A stretch of 64,000 nucleotides of DNA from the NCBI RefSeq assembly GCF_036488675.1, contig NZ_CP133148.1:2976001-3040000 (forward strand). The letters run 5' to 3'. Shown here piece by piece: positions 18,482 through 27,344 of the stretch. The position numbers and the translations under genes are program-made. The notes below the pieces were generated by a model. It made no database searches. It was not told where the DNA came from and saw only the letters and a list, made by a program, of their open reading frames with translations. Numbering within the stretch: position 1 is the stretch's first letter; each line of letters starts with the position of its first letter. Origin of the DNA: Sinorhizobium chiapasense. GTDB lineage: Bacteria; Pseudomonadota; Alphaproteobacteria; Rhizobiales; Rhizobiaceae.

Positions 18482-19561
18482 TCAGCCGACGATCAGCTCC
18501 GTCCACTTCTGGTTCAACCAGTCCGACTTGGTCTGGTAGAGATCGTAGCGCGGGATGATCGGCTCGATGTCCGACGAAACGGCTGCAAACTCCTTGTCTG
18601 TGAGATCAGTCGACTCGCGCTTGACGGTCGGCGAGGTGCCAACCTTGCGCGACAGCGTCGCCTGAATCGACGGCTGGCACATATAGTCGATGAAGATGTG
18701 CGCTTCCTCTGCCTTCTGCGAAGCGCGCGACAGCGCCCAGCAACCGGAATCCTGGATGCCGCCTTCCTTCGGGAAGGTGGAGCGGACCGGATGGCCATCG
18801 GCGGCCGCAAGGCCGGTCACGTCGTGATAATACTGGCCCATCGGAATTTCACCCGACTTCAGCGCCTGCTCGAACTGCGCTTCGTCACGATACCAGAGCC
18901 GGACATTCGGCTTCACTTCGGCGAGTTTCTCGAATGCCTTCAGGATGCCCTCCTCCGTGTCGAGCGCATTGGTGCCGCCCATGAAGGTTTTGGCGGTCAC
19001 CTCGAGCAGGAAGGAATTGGAGACGAGCGCGAGCAGCCCGAGCTTGTCGGCATTTGCCGGATCCCAGAAGGCGGTCCAAGAGGTCGGCGCTTCCTTGTAG
19101 ACGTCGGTGTTGGTGACGAGCGTGATGTACCAGGAAACGGCCCCGATGCCCGCGACGCGGCCATCCGGATACTTGTTGATGAACCGGTCGATCAGATGCG
19201 AGGCGTTCTTGATCTTCGCCATGTCGAGCGGCGCCCAGAGATCGGTCGCCTGACCCTTGAGCATTGCCACCTGCGACATCATCGATACATCCGCCGGAGC
19301 CTGGCCGGCGCGAGCCGCCTGTTCCAACTGGACGAGCCAGGCCTCACCGGTCGGCTCGGCGACCGACTCGATCGCGATGCCCGTCGCCTTGGTGAATTCC
19401 GGGAATATGTTCTTGTCGAACGAATCCTTGAAGTAGCCGCCATAGACGCCGACCTTCAGCGACTTGTCCTGCGCTCTCAGTACCGCCGGCATCGCCAGCA
19501 TCGATGCACCGGCAAGCCCCGCCCCCAGCAGCGTGCGGCGCTTGATGGAATTGATGTTCAT
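18482..19561 (-). CDS. Periplasmic substrate-binding protein, PotD-type polyamine ABC transporter
   Basis: This 359-residue exported protein starts with a twin-arginine-like signal, KRRTLLGAGLAGASMLAMPAV, cleaved near ALRAQD. The mature part is a type II periplasmic binding fold like PotD and relatives (VGVYGGYFKDSFDKNIFPEF). A strong AAAGGAG site precedes the ATG. It delivers ligand to the PotABC-type components encoded downstream. Agmatinase is the next gene upstream on the same strand, so agmatine, putrescine or a guanidino acid is the likely cargo. The exact ligand cannot be read from the sequence. Confidence 0.9.
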   Translation of the reverse strand: MNINSIKRRTLLGAGLAGASMLAMPAVLRAQDKSLKVGVYGGYFKDSFDKNIFPEFTKATGIAIESVAEPTGEAWLVQLEQAARAGQAPADVSMMSQVAMLKGQATDLWAPLDMAKIKNASHLIDRFINKYPDGRVAGIGAVSWYITLVTNTDVYKEAPTSWTAFWDPANADKLGLLALVSNSFLLEVTAKTFMGGTNALDTEEGILKAFEKLAEVKPNVRLWYRDEAQFEQALKSGEIPMGQYYHDVTGLAAADGHPVRSTFPKEGGIQDSGCWALSRASQKAEEAHIFIDYMCQPSIQATLSRKVGTSPTVKRESTDLTDKEFAAVSSDIEPIIPRYDLYQTKSDWLNQKWTELIVG

Positions 19562-19933
19562 TGCATGTCTCCTTTGTTTTGGCGGCAGCCGCCGCGTTCC
19601 CTGTTGTAGTTGATTCCCTGCATCTTTTCGGCTCGCTCCGCCAGCATTTCCAGCCGAAGGAATGGCCTTATTCGATCAGCGTATGGCAAGGCGCGAGTAA
19701 GCCCGCAATCAGCTCATCCGCCGTGAAAAACTCTGCGTCCGCATTATCGACTGCATTGGCCATTCTGAGAAGCGCCTCGCACCCGACCGCTACGCACATC
19801 AGAGCAACCAGCTCCCGATCCCGGAAAAGGCGTCATCGTCGTCCCCGGACTGGAAGTTTGCTAGTTCCGGCTCTCGCCGGGCCGCCGCTTCCAGTTCGGC
19901 GGCCTGGCGATCTTCAGGCGATCTTCACGCGTG
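19562..19933. other. Intergenic region between agmatinase and binding-protein genes
   Basis: About 370 bp contain no confident gene. The leader of the binding-protein gene lies at the low-coordinate end. A 43-codon minus-strand frame (19668-19799) is listed separately. I see no strong stem-loop here. Confidence 0.5.
19668..19799 (-). CDS. Possible small ORF or gene remnant, 43 residues
   Basis: The frame starts MCVAVGCEALLRMANAVDNA and ends at a TAA. The sense codons and amino-acid mix look protein-like, and the frame continues upstream as FRDRELVAL before a stop, which suggests a decayed longer gene. A GGGAG lies 12 nt before the ATG, further than usual. I do not recognise a family. Confidence 0.2.
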   Translation of the reverse strand: MCVAVGCEALLRMANAVDNADAEFFTADELIAGLLAPCHTLIE

Positions 19934-20995
19934 TCAGCCGGCCTTGCCGGTGATCGCAGGGCTGAAAACCATCAGGCTCAGGATCTCGAAAAGCACCTGC
20001 GCGCCGGCATGCGCGGTATTGGTCGTCGCGTCATACTGCGGGGCGACCTCGACGACATCGCCGCCGACAAGATTGACACCCTTGAAGCCGCGGATGAGTT
20101 CGAGCACCTCACGAGTCGTCAGGCCGCCGACTTCCGGCGTCCCGGTGCCCGGAGCGAAACTCGGGTCAAGGCTGTCGATGTCGAAGGAGAGATAAGTCGG
20201 ACCATCGCCGACGATCTTCTTCGCCTTCTCGATAATGGCCGGAATGCCGAGACCGGTGACCTCTTCCGCATGGATCACGGTCATGCCGGACTCGTAAGAA
20301 AACTCCCAGAGATATTCGGCCGAGCCGCGGATGCCGATCTGGACGACGCGGGTCGGGTCGAGCACGCCGTCGAGAACCGCGTTGCGGAACGGACCGCCAT
20401 GATGGAACTTCGTGAGGTCATAGGCGCCGCCGGTGTCGCAATGGGCATCGATATGAATCATGCCGACCGGACGCTTCTTGCCGACTGCCTTCAGGATCGG
20501 ATGGGTGATCGAATGGTCGCCGCCGACCGAAAGCGGCAAGACGCCGGCATCGACAATCTGGTTGATGCGCTTTTCGATATCTTCATGGCTGAGCTCCAGC
20601 CGATAGCGGCTTTGGAACGCAACATCGCCGATATCGGCCACGCGGAGATCGTGGACGGGCGCGCAGCCGAGCACATGGTTATAGGGACCAATGCGTTCGA
20701 TCGCACGGAGCGCCCGCGGTCCGAAACGGGAGCCCGGACGGTTGGTGACACCGAGGTCCATCGGTATGCCGACGATCGCCACCTGAAGATTGCCGAAATC
20801 CGGTTCTTGGTTGTCGACCGGCATGTAGGGCGCTGCCAGGAAGGTCGGGATGCCGGAATAGGGCGCCAGCCGCGTGCCGCTCTTCGTGAAGATCTTGTCC
20901 GCGACCTTGCGGAACGTCGGATCGAAGAGTTCGCCGCCATGGCTTTCGCCATATTTCGCCTTCAATTCGCTGAGCTTCTGTTCATCCCAGGCCAT
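19934..20995 (-). CDS. speB: Agmatinase-family ureohydrolase
   Basis: The 353-residue enzyme of the arginase/agmatinase family hydrolyses a guanidino group to urea and an amine in the cytoplasm; agmatine to putrescine is the family type reaction. The Mn2+ ligands are seen in GGDHSITHP, HIDAHCDTG and SFDIDSLDPSFAPGTGTPE. It is longer than E. coli SpeB (about 306), with an N-terminal extension of about 50 residues. Guanidinobutyrase or guanidinopropionase activity is therefore possible. The ATG at 20995 has GGAGG upstream. It lies upstream of the PotD-type transporter and is divergent from a LysR regulator. Confidence 0.88.
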   Translation of the reverse strand: MAWDEQKLSELKAKYGESHGGELFDPTFRKVADKIFTKSGTRLAPYSGIPTFLAAPYMPVDNQEPDFGNLQVAIVGIPMDLGVTNRPGSRFGPRALRAIERIGPYNHVLGCAPVHDLRVADIGDVAFQSRYRLELSHEDIEKRINQIVDAGVLPLSVGGDHSITHPILKAVGKKRPVGMIHIDAHCDTGGAYDLTKFHHGGPFRNAVLDGVLDPTRVVQIGIRGSAEYLWEFSYESGMTVIHAEEVTGLGIPAIIEKAKKIVGDGPTYLSFDIDSLDPSFAPGTGTPEVGGLTTREVLELIRGFKGVNLVGGDVVEVAPQYDATTNTAHAGAQVLFEILSLMVFSPAITGKAG

Positions 20996-21170
20996 GCGCC
21001 CGAACCTCCATGTTTTGCCGCCGGGGATGCGCTGGACGCGCCGCAAACCGCGATCTGCGGATTTCACCGGTTCGACTGGCGCCGTCGTGTTCCCCAGGCT
21101 TTTGCCTTTGTTGGCGCATATTAGGAGACAATTCTGGTGGAAAATCAATTGACATTGTTATAGCGTTTCG

Positions 21171-21187
21171 TGTGAGAAAAATTCACA
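21171..21187. promoter_or_regulatory. Candidate LysR-regulator binding site
   Basis: A perfect inverted repeat TGTGA-N7-TCACA lies in the divergent promoter region between the agmatinase and LysR genes, 27 bp before the LysR start codon. LysR proteins bind interrupted dyads of this size and commonly control the divergent gene. A TTGACA hexamer lies nearby at about 21149-21154. Confidence 0.5.
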
Positions 21188-21214
21188 TTCTCGCCTCGCC
21201 TTCCGGAGCCCATT

Positions 21215-22258
21215 TTGTCGAGCCGCCTGCCTCCTCTCAACCCGCTGCGTGCCTTCGAGGCAACCGCCCGGCGCGGCTCCGTTTCGGCCGCAGCGCGCGA
21301 GCTCAACGTCACCCACGGTGCGATCAGCCATCAGATCCGGGCGCTCGAACTCTCCTTCAACGCCACGCTTTTCGAGCGCGGCGGCAAACGGCTGAGGCTG
21401 ACGCCGCAAGGTGCCCTGCTGCTGCCCGCCGTCACCCATGCCTTCGCGGAAATCGCCGCCGCCACCGCTGCCATGACACGCCCGGCGACAAGCGGCGAAC
21501 TCAGGATCACCTGCGTCCCGGCGCTGCTTTCCTTCTGGATGATCCCGCGCCTGCACCAGTTCACCGAACAATTTCCGGACGTCAGGCTGACGCTGATCGC
21601 CTCCAACGATGCGGCACATCTCCATTCCCCGGACGTTGATATCTGCCTGCTCTACGGCGACGGTAACTGGAACGACTGCTGGGCGAAGCTTTGGAGCCGG
21701 CTTGAGCTTTTCCCGGTCGTCAGCCCGACACTGCTCAATATGCGGCCGCTGCGCTCCGTGCGGGATCTGCGCGACCACGTCATGCTTCACGGCGACGACG
21801 GCCGCGAGTGGAACACCTGGCTGGCCGCCGCCGATGCGATCGATCTGCAGCGCGGCCGCCAGCATTTCATGAGCGATGCGCGGCTTTCGACCGAAGCGGC
21901 GTTGCACAATCAGGGCGTGGCGCTGGGCGACACGATCACCGCGGGAAGCCTGATCGCGCGCGGCGAGCTGATCGCCCCCTTCGATCTGACCGTACCGGCC
22001 AACGACGCGTTCTTCGTCGCCTGCCGCAACGAAATCCGCGCCGCGCCGATTGTCCGCGTCTTCATCGACTGGTTGTTCGCCGCCCTCGAGAGTGACCCGA
22101 TGCCGGAGCTCCAGGTTTCCGCCCGCACGATCATTCGCAGCCGCATGTCGAAGCCCGAAACCACACGAAAGACGGCTGCAGACGGTTTTCAACCGATCTC
22201 GTCGCCGTCACGCATACGTCGCCCGGGACACCCCCAGAAACGCAAGGCCAAATCATAA
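21215..22258 (+). CDS. LysR-family transcriptional regulator, GcvA-like
   Basis: The N-terminal winged helix-turn-helix is LNPLRAFEATARRGSVSAAA then ELNVTHGAISHQIRALE (residues about 7-45), followed by a substrate-binding domain to about residue 300. The start appears to be TTG, 6 nt after a GGAG site; no ATG is near. With 347 residues it is about 45 longer than usual. The extra tail is basic, rich in Arg, Lys, Pro and Ser, with no domain, so a late frameshift or extension is possible. Divergent placement suggests control of the agmatinase-transporter operon. Confidence 0.9.
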   Translation: MSSRLPPLNPLRAFEATARRGSVSAAARELNVTHGAISHQIRALELSFNATLFERGGKRLRLTPQGALLLPAVTHAFAEIAAATAAMTRPATSGELRITCVPALLSFWMIPRLHQFTEQFPDVRLTLIASNDAAHLHSPDVDICLLYGDGNWNDCWAKLWSRLELFPVVSPTLLNMRPLRSVRDLRDHVMLHGDDGREWNTWLAAADAIDLQRGRQHFMSDARLSTEAALHNQGVALGDTITAGSLIARGELIAPFDLTVPANDAFFVACRNEIRAAPIVRVFIDWLFAALESDPMPELQVSARTIIRSRMSKPETTRKTAADGFQPISSPSRIRRPGHPQKRKAKS

Positions 22259-22330
22259 AACGAGACCGAGAGCCCGGCGCAATTCTCCGCCAGCCCTTGG
22301 TTCCCGCTTACCAGCAACAGGAAGGTTCAA

Positions 22331-23509
22331 ATGCCGCATTTCAATCCCCTCGTCGAAAAGCTCTCGCCGCCGCCGGTTCCCTCGGTGCTCGCCTGGGCGA
22401 AGGCCTACGACGGGGCAAGAGGGCCGCTGATCGACCTTTCGCAGGCGGTGCCGGGTTATCCCGCGCATCCGGACATGCTGAAATGGCTCGGCGAGACATC
22501 CGCCTCGGCCGCCTACACCGGTTATGGCGCGATCGAGGGCGAGGTGGAATTGCGCACGGCCTATGCCGCCCATGTCGCCGACCTCTACGCTGCGGCGGTT
22601 ACGGCCGACAACGTTCACATCACCTCAGGCTGCAACCAGGCCTTCATGTGTGCCGTCATGGCGATCGCCGGCGCCGGCGACACGGTCTTGATGACCAACC
22701 CCTATTATTTCAATCAGGAAACAACACTGGCGATGCTCGGCATCAATGTCGAGCTGGTACCCTGTGACGCCGGCGCCGGGTTCCTGCCGGAAGTTGAGGA
22801 GATCGCCTCAGCGCTTCGCCCGGGCATTCGCGCGCTCGCCCTCGTCTCGCCCAACAACCCGACCGGCGCTGTCTATCCGCCGGAATTGCTTGAGCGCATC
22901 CACGAAGCCTGCCGCAAGAACGGCACCTGGCTGATCCTCGACGAGACCTATCGCGATTTCCTGCCATCGGCCGACATCGCGCCGCACGGCCTGCTTCAGG
23001 CGAAGGACTGGCAGGACAGCTTCATCGGCCTCTACAGCTTCTCGAAATCCTTCTGCATTCCCGGCCATCGCCTCGGCGCAATCACCGCCGGTCCGGCGCT
23101 CGTCGAACAGGTCACCAAGGTCATGGACAACCTGCAGATCTGCGCCCCGCGCGCCGCGCAGGCCGCAGTCGCCAAGGCCATTCCGGCGCTCGCAGATTGG
23201 CGGCTTGCGAACCGTGTTGAAATTGCCGCACGCGCCGACGCCCTCAAGGAGGTCATGAGCCGCCTGCCGAAATGGAAGCTGCAGGCGGCCGGGGCCTATT
23301 TCGCCTATATCCGCCACCCCTTCCCCGACATCGATTCGCAATTCGTTGCCGAAAAGCTGGCGAAGCTCGCCGGTGTGGTCTGCCTGCCGGGCGACTATTT
23401 CGGCGAAGGACAGGAAAACTACCTGCGCTTTGCCTTCGCCAATGCCGATGTCCCGACGATCCGCAAGCTCGAAGAACGGCTCGCGGGCTTCGAACTGCCC
23501 GGCATCTGA
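22331..23509 (+). CDS. Pyridoxal-phosphate aminotransferase, class I/II
   Basis: The 392-residue fold-type I aminotransferase has the PLP-binding segment ITSGCNQAF (about 98), the SPNNPTGAVYPPE motif near 177, DETYRDF near 207 and the Schiff-base Lys in LYSFSKSFCIPGHRLG near 240. The C-terminal Arg for the carboxylate lies in NYLRFAFA. It transfers an amino group from an unidentified amine or amino acid to a 2-oxo acid. An AGGAAGG ribosome site precedes the ATG. It follows the LysR gene on the same strand by 72 bp. Confidence 0.92.
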   Translation: MPHFNPLVEKLSPPPVPSVLAWAKAYDGARGPLIDLSQAVPGYPAHPDMLKWLGETSASAAYTGYGAIEGEVELRTAYAAHVADLYAAAVTADNVHITSGCNQAFMCAVMAIAGAGDTVLMTNPYYFNQETTLAMLGINVELVPCDAGAGFLPEVEEIASALRPGIRALALVSPNNPTGAVYPPELLERIHEACRKNGTWLILDETYRDFLPSADIAPHGLLQAKDWQDSFIGLYSFSKSFCIPGHRLGAITAGPALVEQVTKVMDNLQICAPRAAQAAVAKAIPALADWRLANRVEIAARADALKEVMSRLPKWKLQAAGAYFAYIRHPFPDIDSQFVAEKLAKLAGVVCLPGDYFGEGQENYLRFAFANADVPTIRKLEERLAGFELPGI

Positions 23510-23519
23510 GCGTAAGAGA

Positions 23520-24449
23520 TTATCCGCGGCGGGCGATCAGGATCCCGACGAGCACGATCGCGCCGCCGATCGCCTGAGCAGGGCCCACCGATTCGCTGAG
23601 CACCACCCAGGCGAGGATCGCCGCCACGACCGGCTGCAGCAGCAGCGTCAATGACGAGAAGGCGGCCGGCAGGTAGGCGAGCGCATAGGTGATCGCCACC
23701 TGCCCGCCCGCATGGCTGACAAAGGCGAGACCGAACAGCGTCGCCCATCCGAAGGCACTTGCCGGGAAGAGCGTGGGTTCGGCGACGAGCGTCATCGGCA
23801 GCATGCAGACGGCAGCCGAGGCCGTGCTCCAGATCATGATCCGGTTGGTGTCGAAGCGGCTCCGCAACTTGCCGATCGCAAGGATATAGCCCGCATAGAA
23901 CATCGCGGCCACGACCGCGATGCCATCGCCGAGAACGTCGCCCTCAGCGAGCGCGGCCGGCCCTCCCTTCAGGATCACGACGCCGGCGATCGCGGTCGCG
24001 AGCCCCGCGACGAAGACGCGGCTGACCGGAGCGCGAAACAGCGCCCAGCTTGCGAGCGTGACGAAAACCGGCGCAAGATTCGCGAGCAGCGTCGCATTCG
24101 CGACCGATGTCATGGTCAGCGCGAGGTGCCAGGCAGCGAGATCGATCGCCAAAAAGACGCCGGGCAGGACGAGCATGGCATAGTCGAAAAATTGCTGCGG
24201 CCGCCTGTCGCCCACTGCCCCGTTGCGCAGCCACGACCAGGCGACAAGCGGGATCAGCGCCAAGGCGACGCGCCAGAAGGCGGTCGCCATCGGCCCTACC
24301 TCGGAAAGCCGAACGAAGATCGGCGATCCACCGATGGCGGCACCGCCGAGCAGCAGCGCTGTCATCGCAATCGATTTGCGGGAGGAAACGGTAGCAGCGG
24401 CTTGGGTCAAGGCGATGTCCAGGGGGTAAACTGATGACGGATGCCGCAT
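23520..24449 (-). CDS. EamA/DMT-family transporter
   Basis: This 309-residue membrane protein has ten hydrophobic segments in two EamA repeats. The second repeat begins near ADGDVLGDGIAVVAAMFYAGY-like residues at about 165. Members export amino acids, metabolites or toxic compounds across the inner membrane; the substrate is unknown. A GGGGG site precedes the ATG. Its stop lies 10 bp from the convergent aminotransferase stop. Confidence 0.88.
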   Translation of the reverse strand: MRHPSSVYPLDIALTQAAATVSSRKSIAMTALLLGGAAIGGSPIFVRLSEVGPMATAFWRVALALIPLVAWSWLRNGAVGDRRPQQFFDYAMLVLPGVFLAIDLAAWHLALTMTSVANATLLANLAPVFVTLASWALFRAPVSRVFVAGLATAIAGVVILKGGPAALAEGDVLGDGIAVVAAMFYAGYILAIGKLRSRFDTNRIMIWSTASAAVCMLPMTLVAEPTLFPASAFGWATLFGLAFVSHAGGQVAITYALAYLPAAFSSLTLLLQPVVAAILAWVVLSESVGPAQAIGGAIVLVGILIARRG

Positions 24450-24515
24450 GGCACCCCCGCGAACCAGCTACCAGAACCCGGCTGCCGGCAACAGCAGCCA
24501 CCCGCTAATTTAGCG

Positions 24516-24551
24516 ACAAAAATTCAGCCGGTGGGCGAGCACCGGCTGAAT
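24516..24551 (-). terminator. Rho-independent terminator of the aldehyde dehydrogenase gene
   Basis: A perfect 12-bp stem (ATTCAGCCGGTG / CACCGGCTGAAT, 6-nt loop) lies 17 nt past the stop codon on the minus strand, followed directly by TTTTTG. Confidence 0.92.
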
Positions 24552-24568
24552 CTCGTCATGGCAGAGGA

Positions 24569-26002
24569 TCAGGCCGCGTCCGGTACGTGAACGGCCTTCA
24601 CTTCCAGGAAATCCTCAAGGCCGAACAGGCCGCCTTCGCGGCCATTGCCGGACTGCTTATAGCCGCCGAAGGGGCTGCCGTAGCGGTGCGGGCCGCCGTT
24701 GATATGCACCATGCCTGCGCGCAGCCTCGCGGCGACGCGTTCGGCCCGTTTCGGATCCCCGGTCTGGACATAGGCTGCCAGCCCGTAATTGGTGTCGTTT
24801 GCAATCCGGATCGCTTCCTCCTCCGTGTCGAAGGGAATGATCGCCAGCACCGGACCGAACACTTCCTCGCGTGCGATGCGCATCGTGTTGTCGACATCGG
24901 CAAAAATTGTCGGCTTGACGAAATAGCCCGTCTCGAAGCCTTCGGGCTTGCCGACACCGCCGACGAGCAATTTGGCGCCTTCGGCAATGCCTGCCTCGAT
25001 TAGCACCTGCACGTGGCCATACTGGATGTGGCTGACGAGCGGACCGATGTGCGAGCCCTCTTTCGTCGGATCGCCGACTTTGGCCTCGGCGCCCACGCGC
25101 CTCGCAATCTGCACGACCTTGTCGTAGACCTCGCGCTCCACCAGCATGCGTGTCGGCGCATCGCAGGACTGGCCGGAATTGTTGAAGCATTCGAGAATGC
25201 TGCCGGTGACGCGCTCCTCGAGATCGGCGTCGGCAAAGACGATGTTCGGCGATTTGCCGCCAAGTTCCAGCGTGACGCGCTTGACCGTCTCGGCCGCTTC
25301 CTTGCTGACGGCGATACCGGCGCGGGTCGAACCGGTGAACGACATCATGTCGATGTCCTTGTGCCTCGACAGCGCGGCGCCGGCGTTGATACCATCGCCG
25401 TTGACGAGATTGAAAACACCCGCCGGGAAGCCAGCCTCGTGGATCATCTCCGCGTAGAGCATGGCGTTGAGCGGCGTAAATTCGCTGGGCTTCAGGACGC
25501 AGGTGCAGCCCGTCGCAAGCGCCGGCACGACTTTCAGGGCGATCTGGTTGATCGGCCAATTCCAGGGCGTGATCAGCCCGCAAACACCGATCGGCTCGCG
25601 CAGCATGACATCACCGTTCGGAAGCCGGTCGCGCGTCTTCAAGCGTTTCAGCGCGTCGATGAAACACTGCAGGTGCCCGACGCCGACGTCGGCCTGTTGC
25701 TCGCGCGCCATCGTCGCCGGGGCGCCCAACTCCATGGTGATCGTTGCGGCCATCTCGTCATAGCGACGCTTGTAGATCGAAAGCAGCTTTTCGAGCAGCG
25801 CCAGGCGATCCTCGACACTGATCTGGCTGTAGGTTGCGAAGGCCTTCTTCGCCGCGGCAACGGCGCGATCGATGTCGGCGGCCGTGCCCATGGAAATCAC
25901 GGCAATCGGCTGCTCGGTCGCCGGATTCAGGACCTCCAGATCCTTCGCCTCGATCGGATCGACCCATTCGCCGTTGATGTAGAGTTTTCTCTTGTCGAGC
26001 AT
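24569..26002 (-). CDS. NAD(P)-dependent aldehyde dehydrogenase
   Basis: The 477-residue ALDH-superfamily enzyme oxidises an aldehyde to its carboxylic acid. Catalytic residues are seen: Asn148 (TPWNWP), Lys171 (KPSE), Glu246 (LELGGKSPN) and Cys280 (NSGQSCDAPTRM). The substrate is not set by sequence. In this neighbourhood an aminoaldehyde from putrescine or guanidinobutyraldehyde is a reasonable guess (PuuC-like step), since puuB lies about 2.5 kb away. A strong GGAGGAG site precedes the ATG. It is 16 bp after the MBL hydrolase gene on the same strand, probably one operon. Confidence 0.93.
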   Translation of the reverse strand: MLDKRKLYINGEWVDPIEAKDLEVLNPATEQPIAVISMGTAADIDRAVAAAKKAFATYSQISVEDRLALLEKLLSIYKRRYDEMAATITMELGAPATMAREQQADVGVGHLQCFIDALKRLKTRDRLPNGDVMLREPIGVCGLITPWNWPINQIALKVVPALATGCTCVLKPSEFTPLNAMLYAEMIHEAGFPAGVFNLVNGDGINAGAALSRHKDIDMMSFTGSTRAGIAVSKEAAETVKRVTLELGGKSPNIVFADADLEERVTGSILECFNNSGQSCDAPTRMLVEREVYDKVVQIARRVGAEAKVGDPTKEGSHIGPLVSHIQYGHVQVLIEAGIAEGAKLLVGGVGKPEGFETGYFVKPTIFADVDNTMRIAREEVFGPVLAIIPFDTEEEAIRIANDTNYGLAAYVQTGDPKRAERVAARLRAGMVHINGGPHRYGSPFGGYKQSGNGREGGLFGLEDFLEVKAVHVPDAA

Positions 26003-26018
26003 TCACTCCTCCTTCCCG

Positions 26019-26753
26019 TCAAATAGTCTTTTGTTTCGCGGAGAGCCAGTCCTTGATTAGCTTCCGGTAGCGTTCACCGGAAAAGCTTGGGAAATGCCCA
26101 CCGTGGACGATGCGCGCTGGTATTCTCAGCAGGCGCTCCATCGACGCCAGATAGTCGTCCGCGTCGGAATGGTAGGTGTCTTCAACCAGCGGGCCGTCAT
26201 AGAGAATGTCGCCGCTGAACAGCACGCCGGTGCTCTCCTCCCAGAGCGCGATGCCGCCTGGGGAATGCCCAGGCGTGTGGATGACTTCGAAGATCCGGTC
26301 ACCGAGATCGATTGTATCGCCGTCATCGAGAACGCGCGTCGCGGCGGCCGCTTTGACGCCATAGCATTGCGAGCAATAGGGCTCCGGCGGCAGCGCATCG
26401 AAGATGTCGTCGGTAACATAAGGATCGGCGAGCGTATTGGCCCGCGTCGGATGGGCAAGAAGATCGGCCTCGGCTGCGTGCACCGCCCGGCACTCGAACT
26501 CATGATGACAGCCGATATGGTCGAAATGCGTATGGCTTGCGACCGCAATGAGTTCGCGTTCGGTGACGAGCGGCACCCACTGCCTCAGCGATACGACGCC
26601 CATGCCGCTGTCGACCAGCATGTCGCGATCGCGGCCACGCACGTGCCAGACGTTGCAGCGGTAAAACGCCTGGATGAACGGCTCCGAAATGAAGGTGACG
26701 TCATCTTCGAGACGCCTCACCGCATACCAATTTTCCGGAGCAATCCGCCGCAT
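26019..26753 (-). CDS. MBL-fold metallo-hydrolase
   Basis: The 244-residue metallo-beta-lactamase-fold protein has the zinc motif SHTHFDHIG (His74, His76, Asp78, His79), a further His in HTPGHSPGGIALW and an Asp in LFSGDILYDG. The family includes glyoxalase II-like hydrolases and lactonases; the substrate is unknown. It lies immediately upstream of the aldehyde dehydrogenase and probably shares its transcript, terminating at 24516. Confidence 0.9.
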   Translation of the reverse strand: MRRIAPENWYAVRRLEDDVTFISEPFIQAFYRCNVWHVRGRDRDMLVDSGMGVVSLRQWVPLVTERELIAVASHTHFDHIGCHHEFECRAVHAAEADLLAHPTRANTLADPYVTDDIFDALPPEPYCSQCYGVKAAAATRVLDDGDTIDLGDRIFEVIHTPGHSPGGIALWEESTGVLFSGDILYDGPLVEDTYHSDADDYLASMERLLRIPARIVHGGHFPSFSGERYRKLIKDWLSAKQKTI

Positions 26754-26973
26754 ATGTCACGCATTCCCGCTTGCCGAGGGTAAGGCTACGACGTCGGCGG
26801 CCTAGACCGCAAGCGTAACGATCTCATCGCCCGCGACATCGGCCGATTGCGCAGCTCTTCCACTCGGGCCGGTCGTTGCGCAGCCGAGCGAATACGAGAC
26901 GGGATGGAACACAAGAGAAGGCCCGTGGTGGCCGCGCACGAGCATTTGTCGCGGCTGGGTTAGTCAGGCCAGG

Positions 26974-27120
26974 TCAGATCGCACCGATGATGAGCGCCGT
27001 GACGAAACTGAACGCTGCGGCAAAGGCAATAGTGTGGGGAATGAGATTGACCGACGAGCGGCGGGCCGGCGGTGCAGCGTAGATCGCATAGCGGGATCGA
27101 GCAGCCTTGGTCGCGTTCAT
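26974..27120 (-). CDS. Small single-span membrane protein, 48 residues
   Basis: The ATG at 27120 is preceded by GGAGAAG at good distance. The peptide has a basic N-terminus (MNATKAARSRYAIYAAPPAR) and one hydrophobic helix (IAFAAAFSFVTALIIGAI) reaching the C-terminus. This is the normal layout of a small inner-membrane protein with its N-terminus in the cytoplasm. I do not know a function. It stands alone on the minus strand between the MBL gene and the transglutaminase-like gene. Confidence 0.7.
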   Translation of the reverse strand: MNATKAARSRYAIYAAPPARRSSVNLIPHTIAFAAAFSFVTALIIGAI

Positions 27121-27232
27121 CTTGCTTCTCCGCTGTTTCGCAGTAGTTATGTTCTCCTATATTCTCGATTGAGTTTATAGATATTATTTTCTGCCGACCG
27201 CGTCGGAAATGAAAAATCCGTTTACGGTGCCC

Positions 27233-27334
27233 ACAGCGCCGTGCGTCTTTTCAGACGCACAAAGGTCGCTGTAGCACTTTGAATTGCTGCATGTTTTCAT
27301 CCTTAAATCGGCTACGATTTAAGGAAACATGCAG
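27233..27334 (+). repeat. RIME-like intergenic mosaic repeat
   Basis: This full copy has first palindrome GTGCGTCTTTTCAGACGCAC, core TCGCTGTAGCACTTTGAAT and second palindrome CCTTAAATCG/CGATTTAAGG, ending CATGCAG. It abuts the 3' end of the transglutaminase-like gene (stop at 27345). Confidence 0.9.
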
Positions 27335-27344
27335 GAAGCCACTT

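Noticed and set aside
26876..27082. 68-codon + strand frame
   Set aside because: It is antisense to the better supported 48-residue membrane protein and has no ribosome site.
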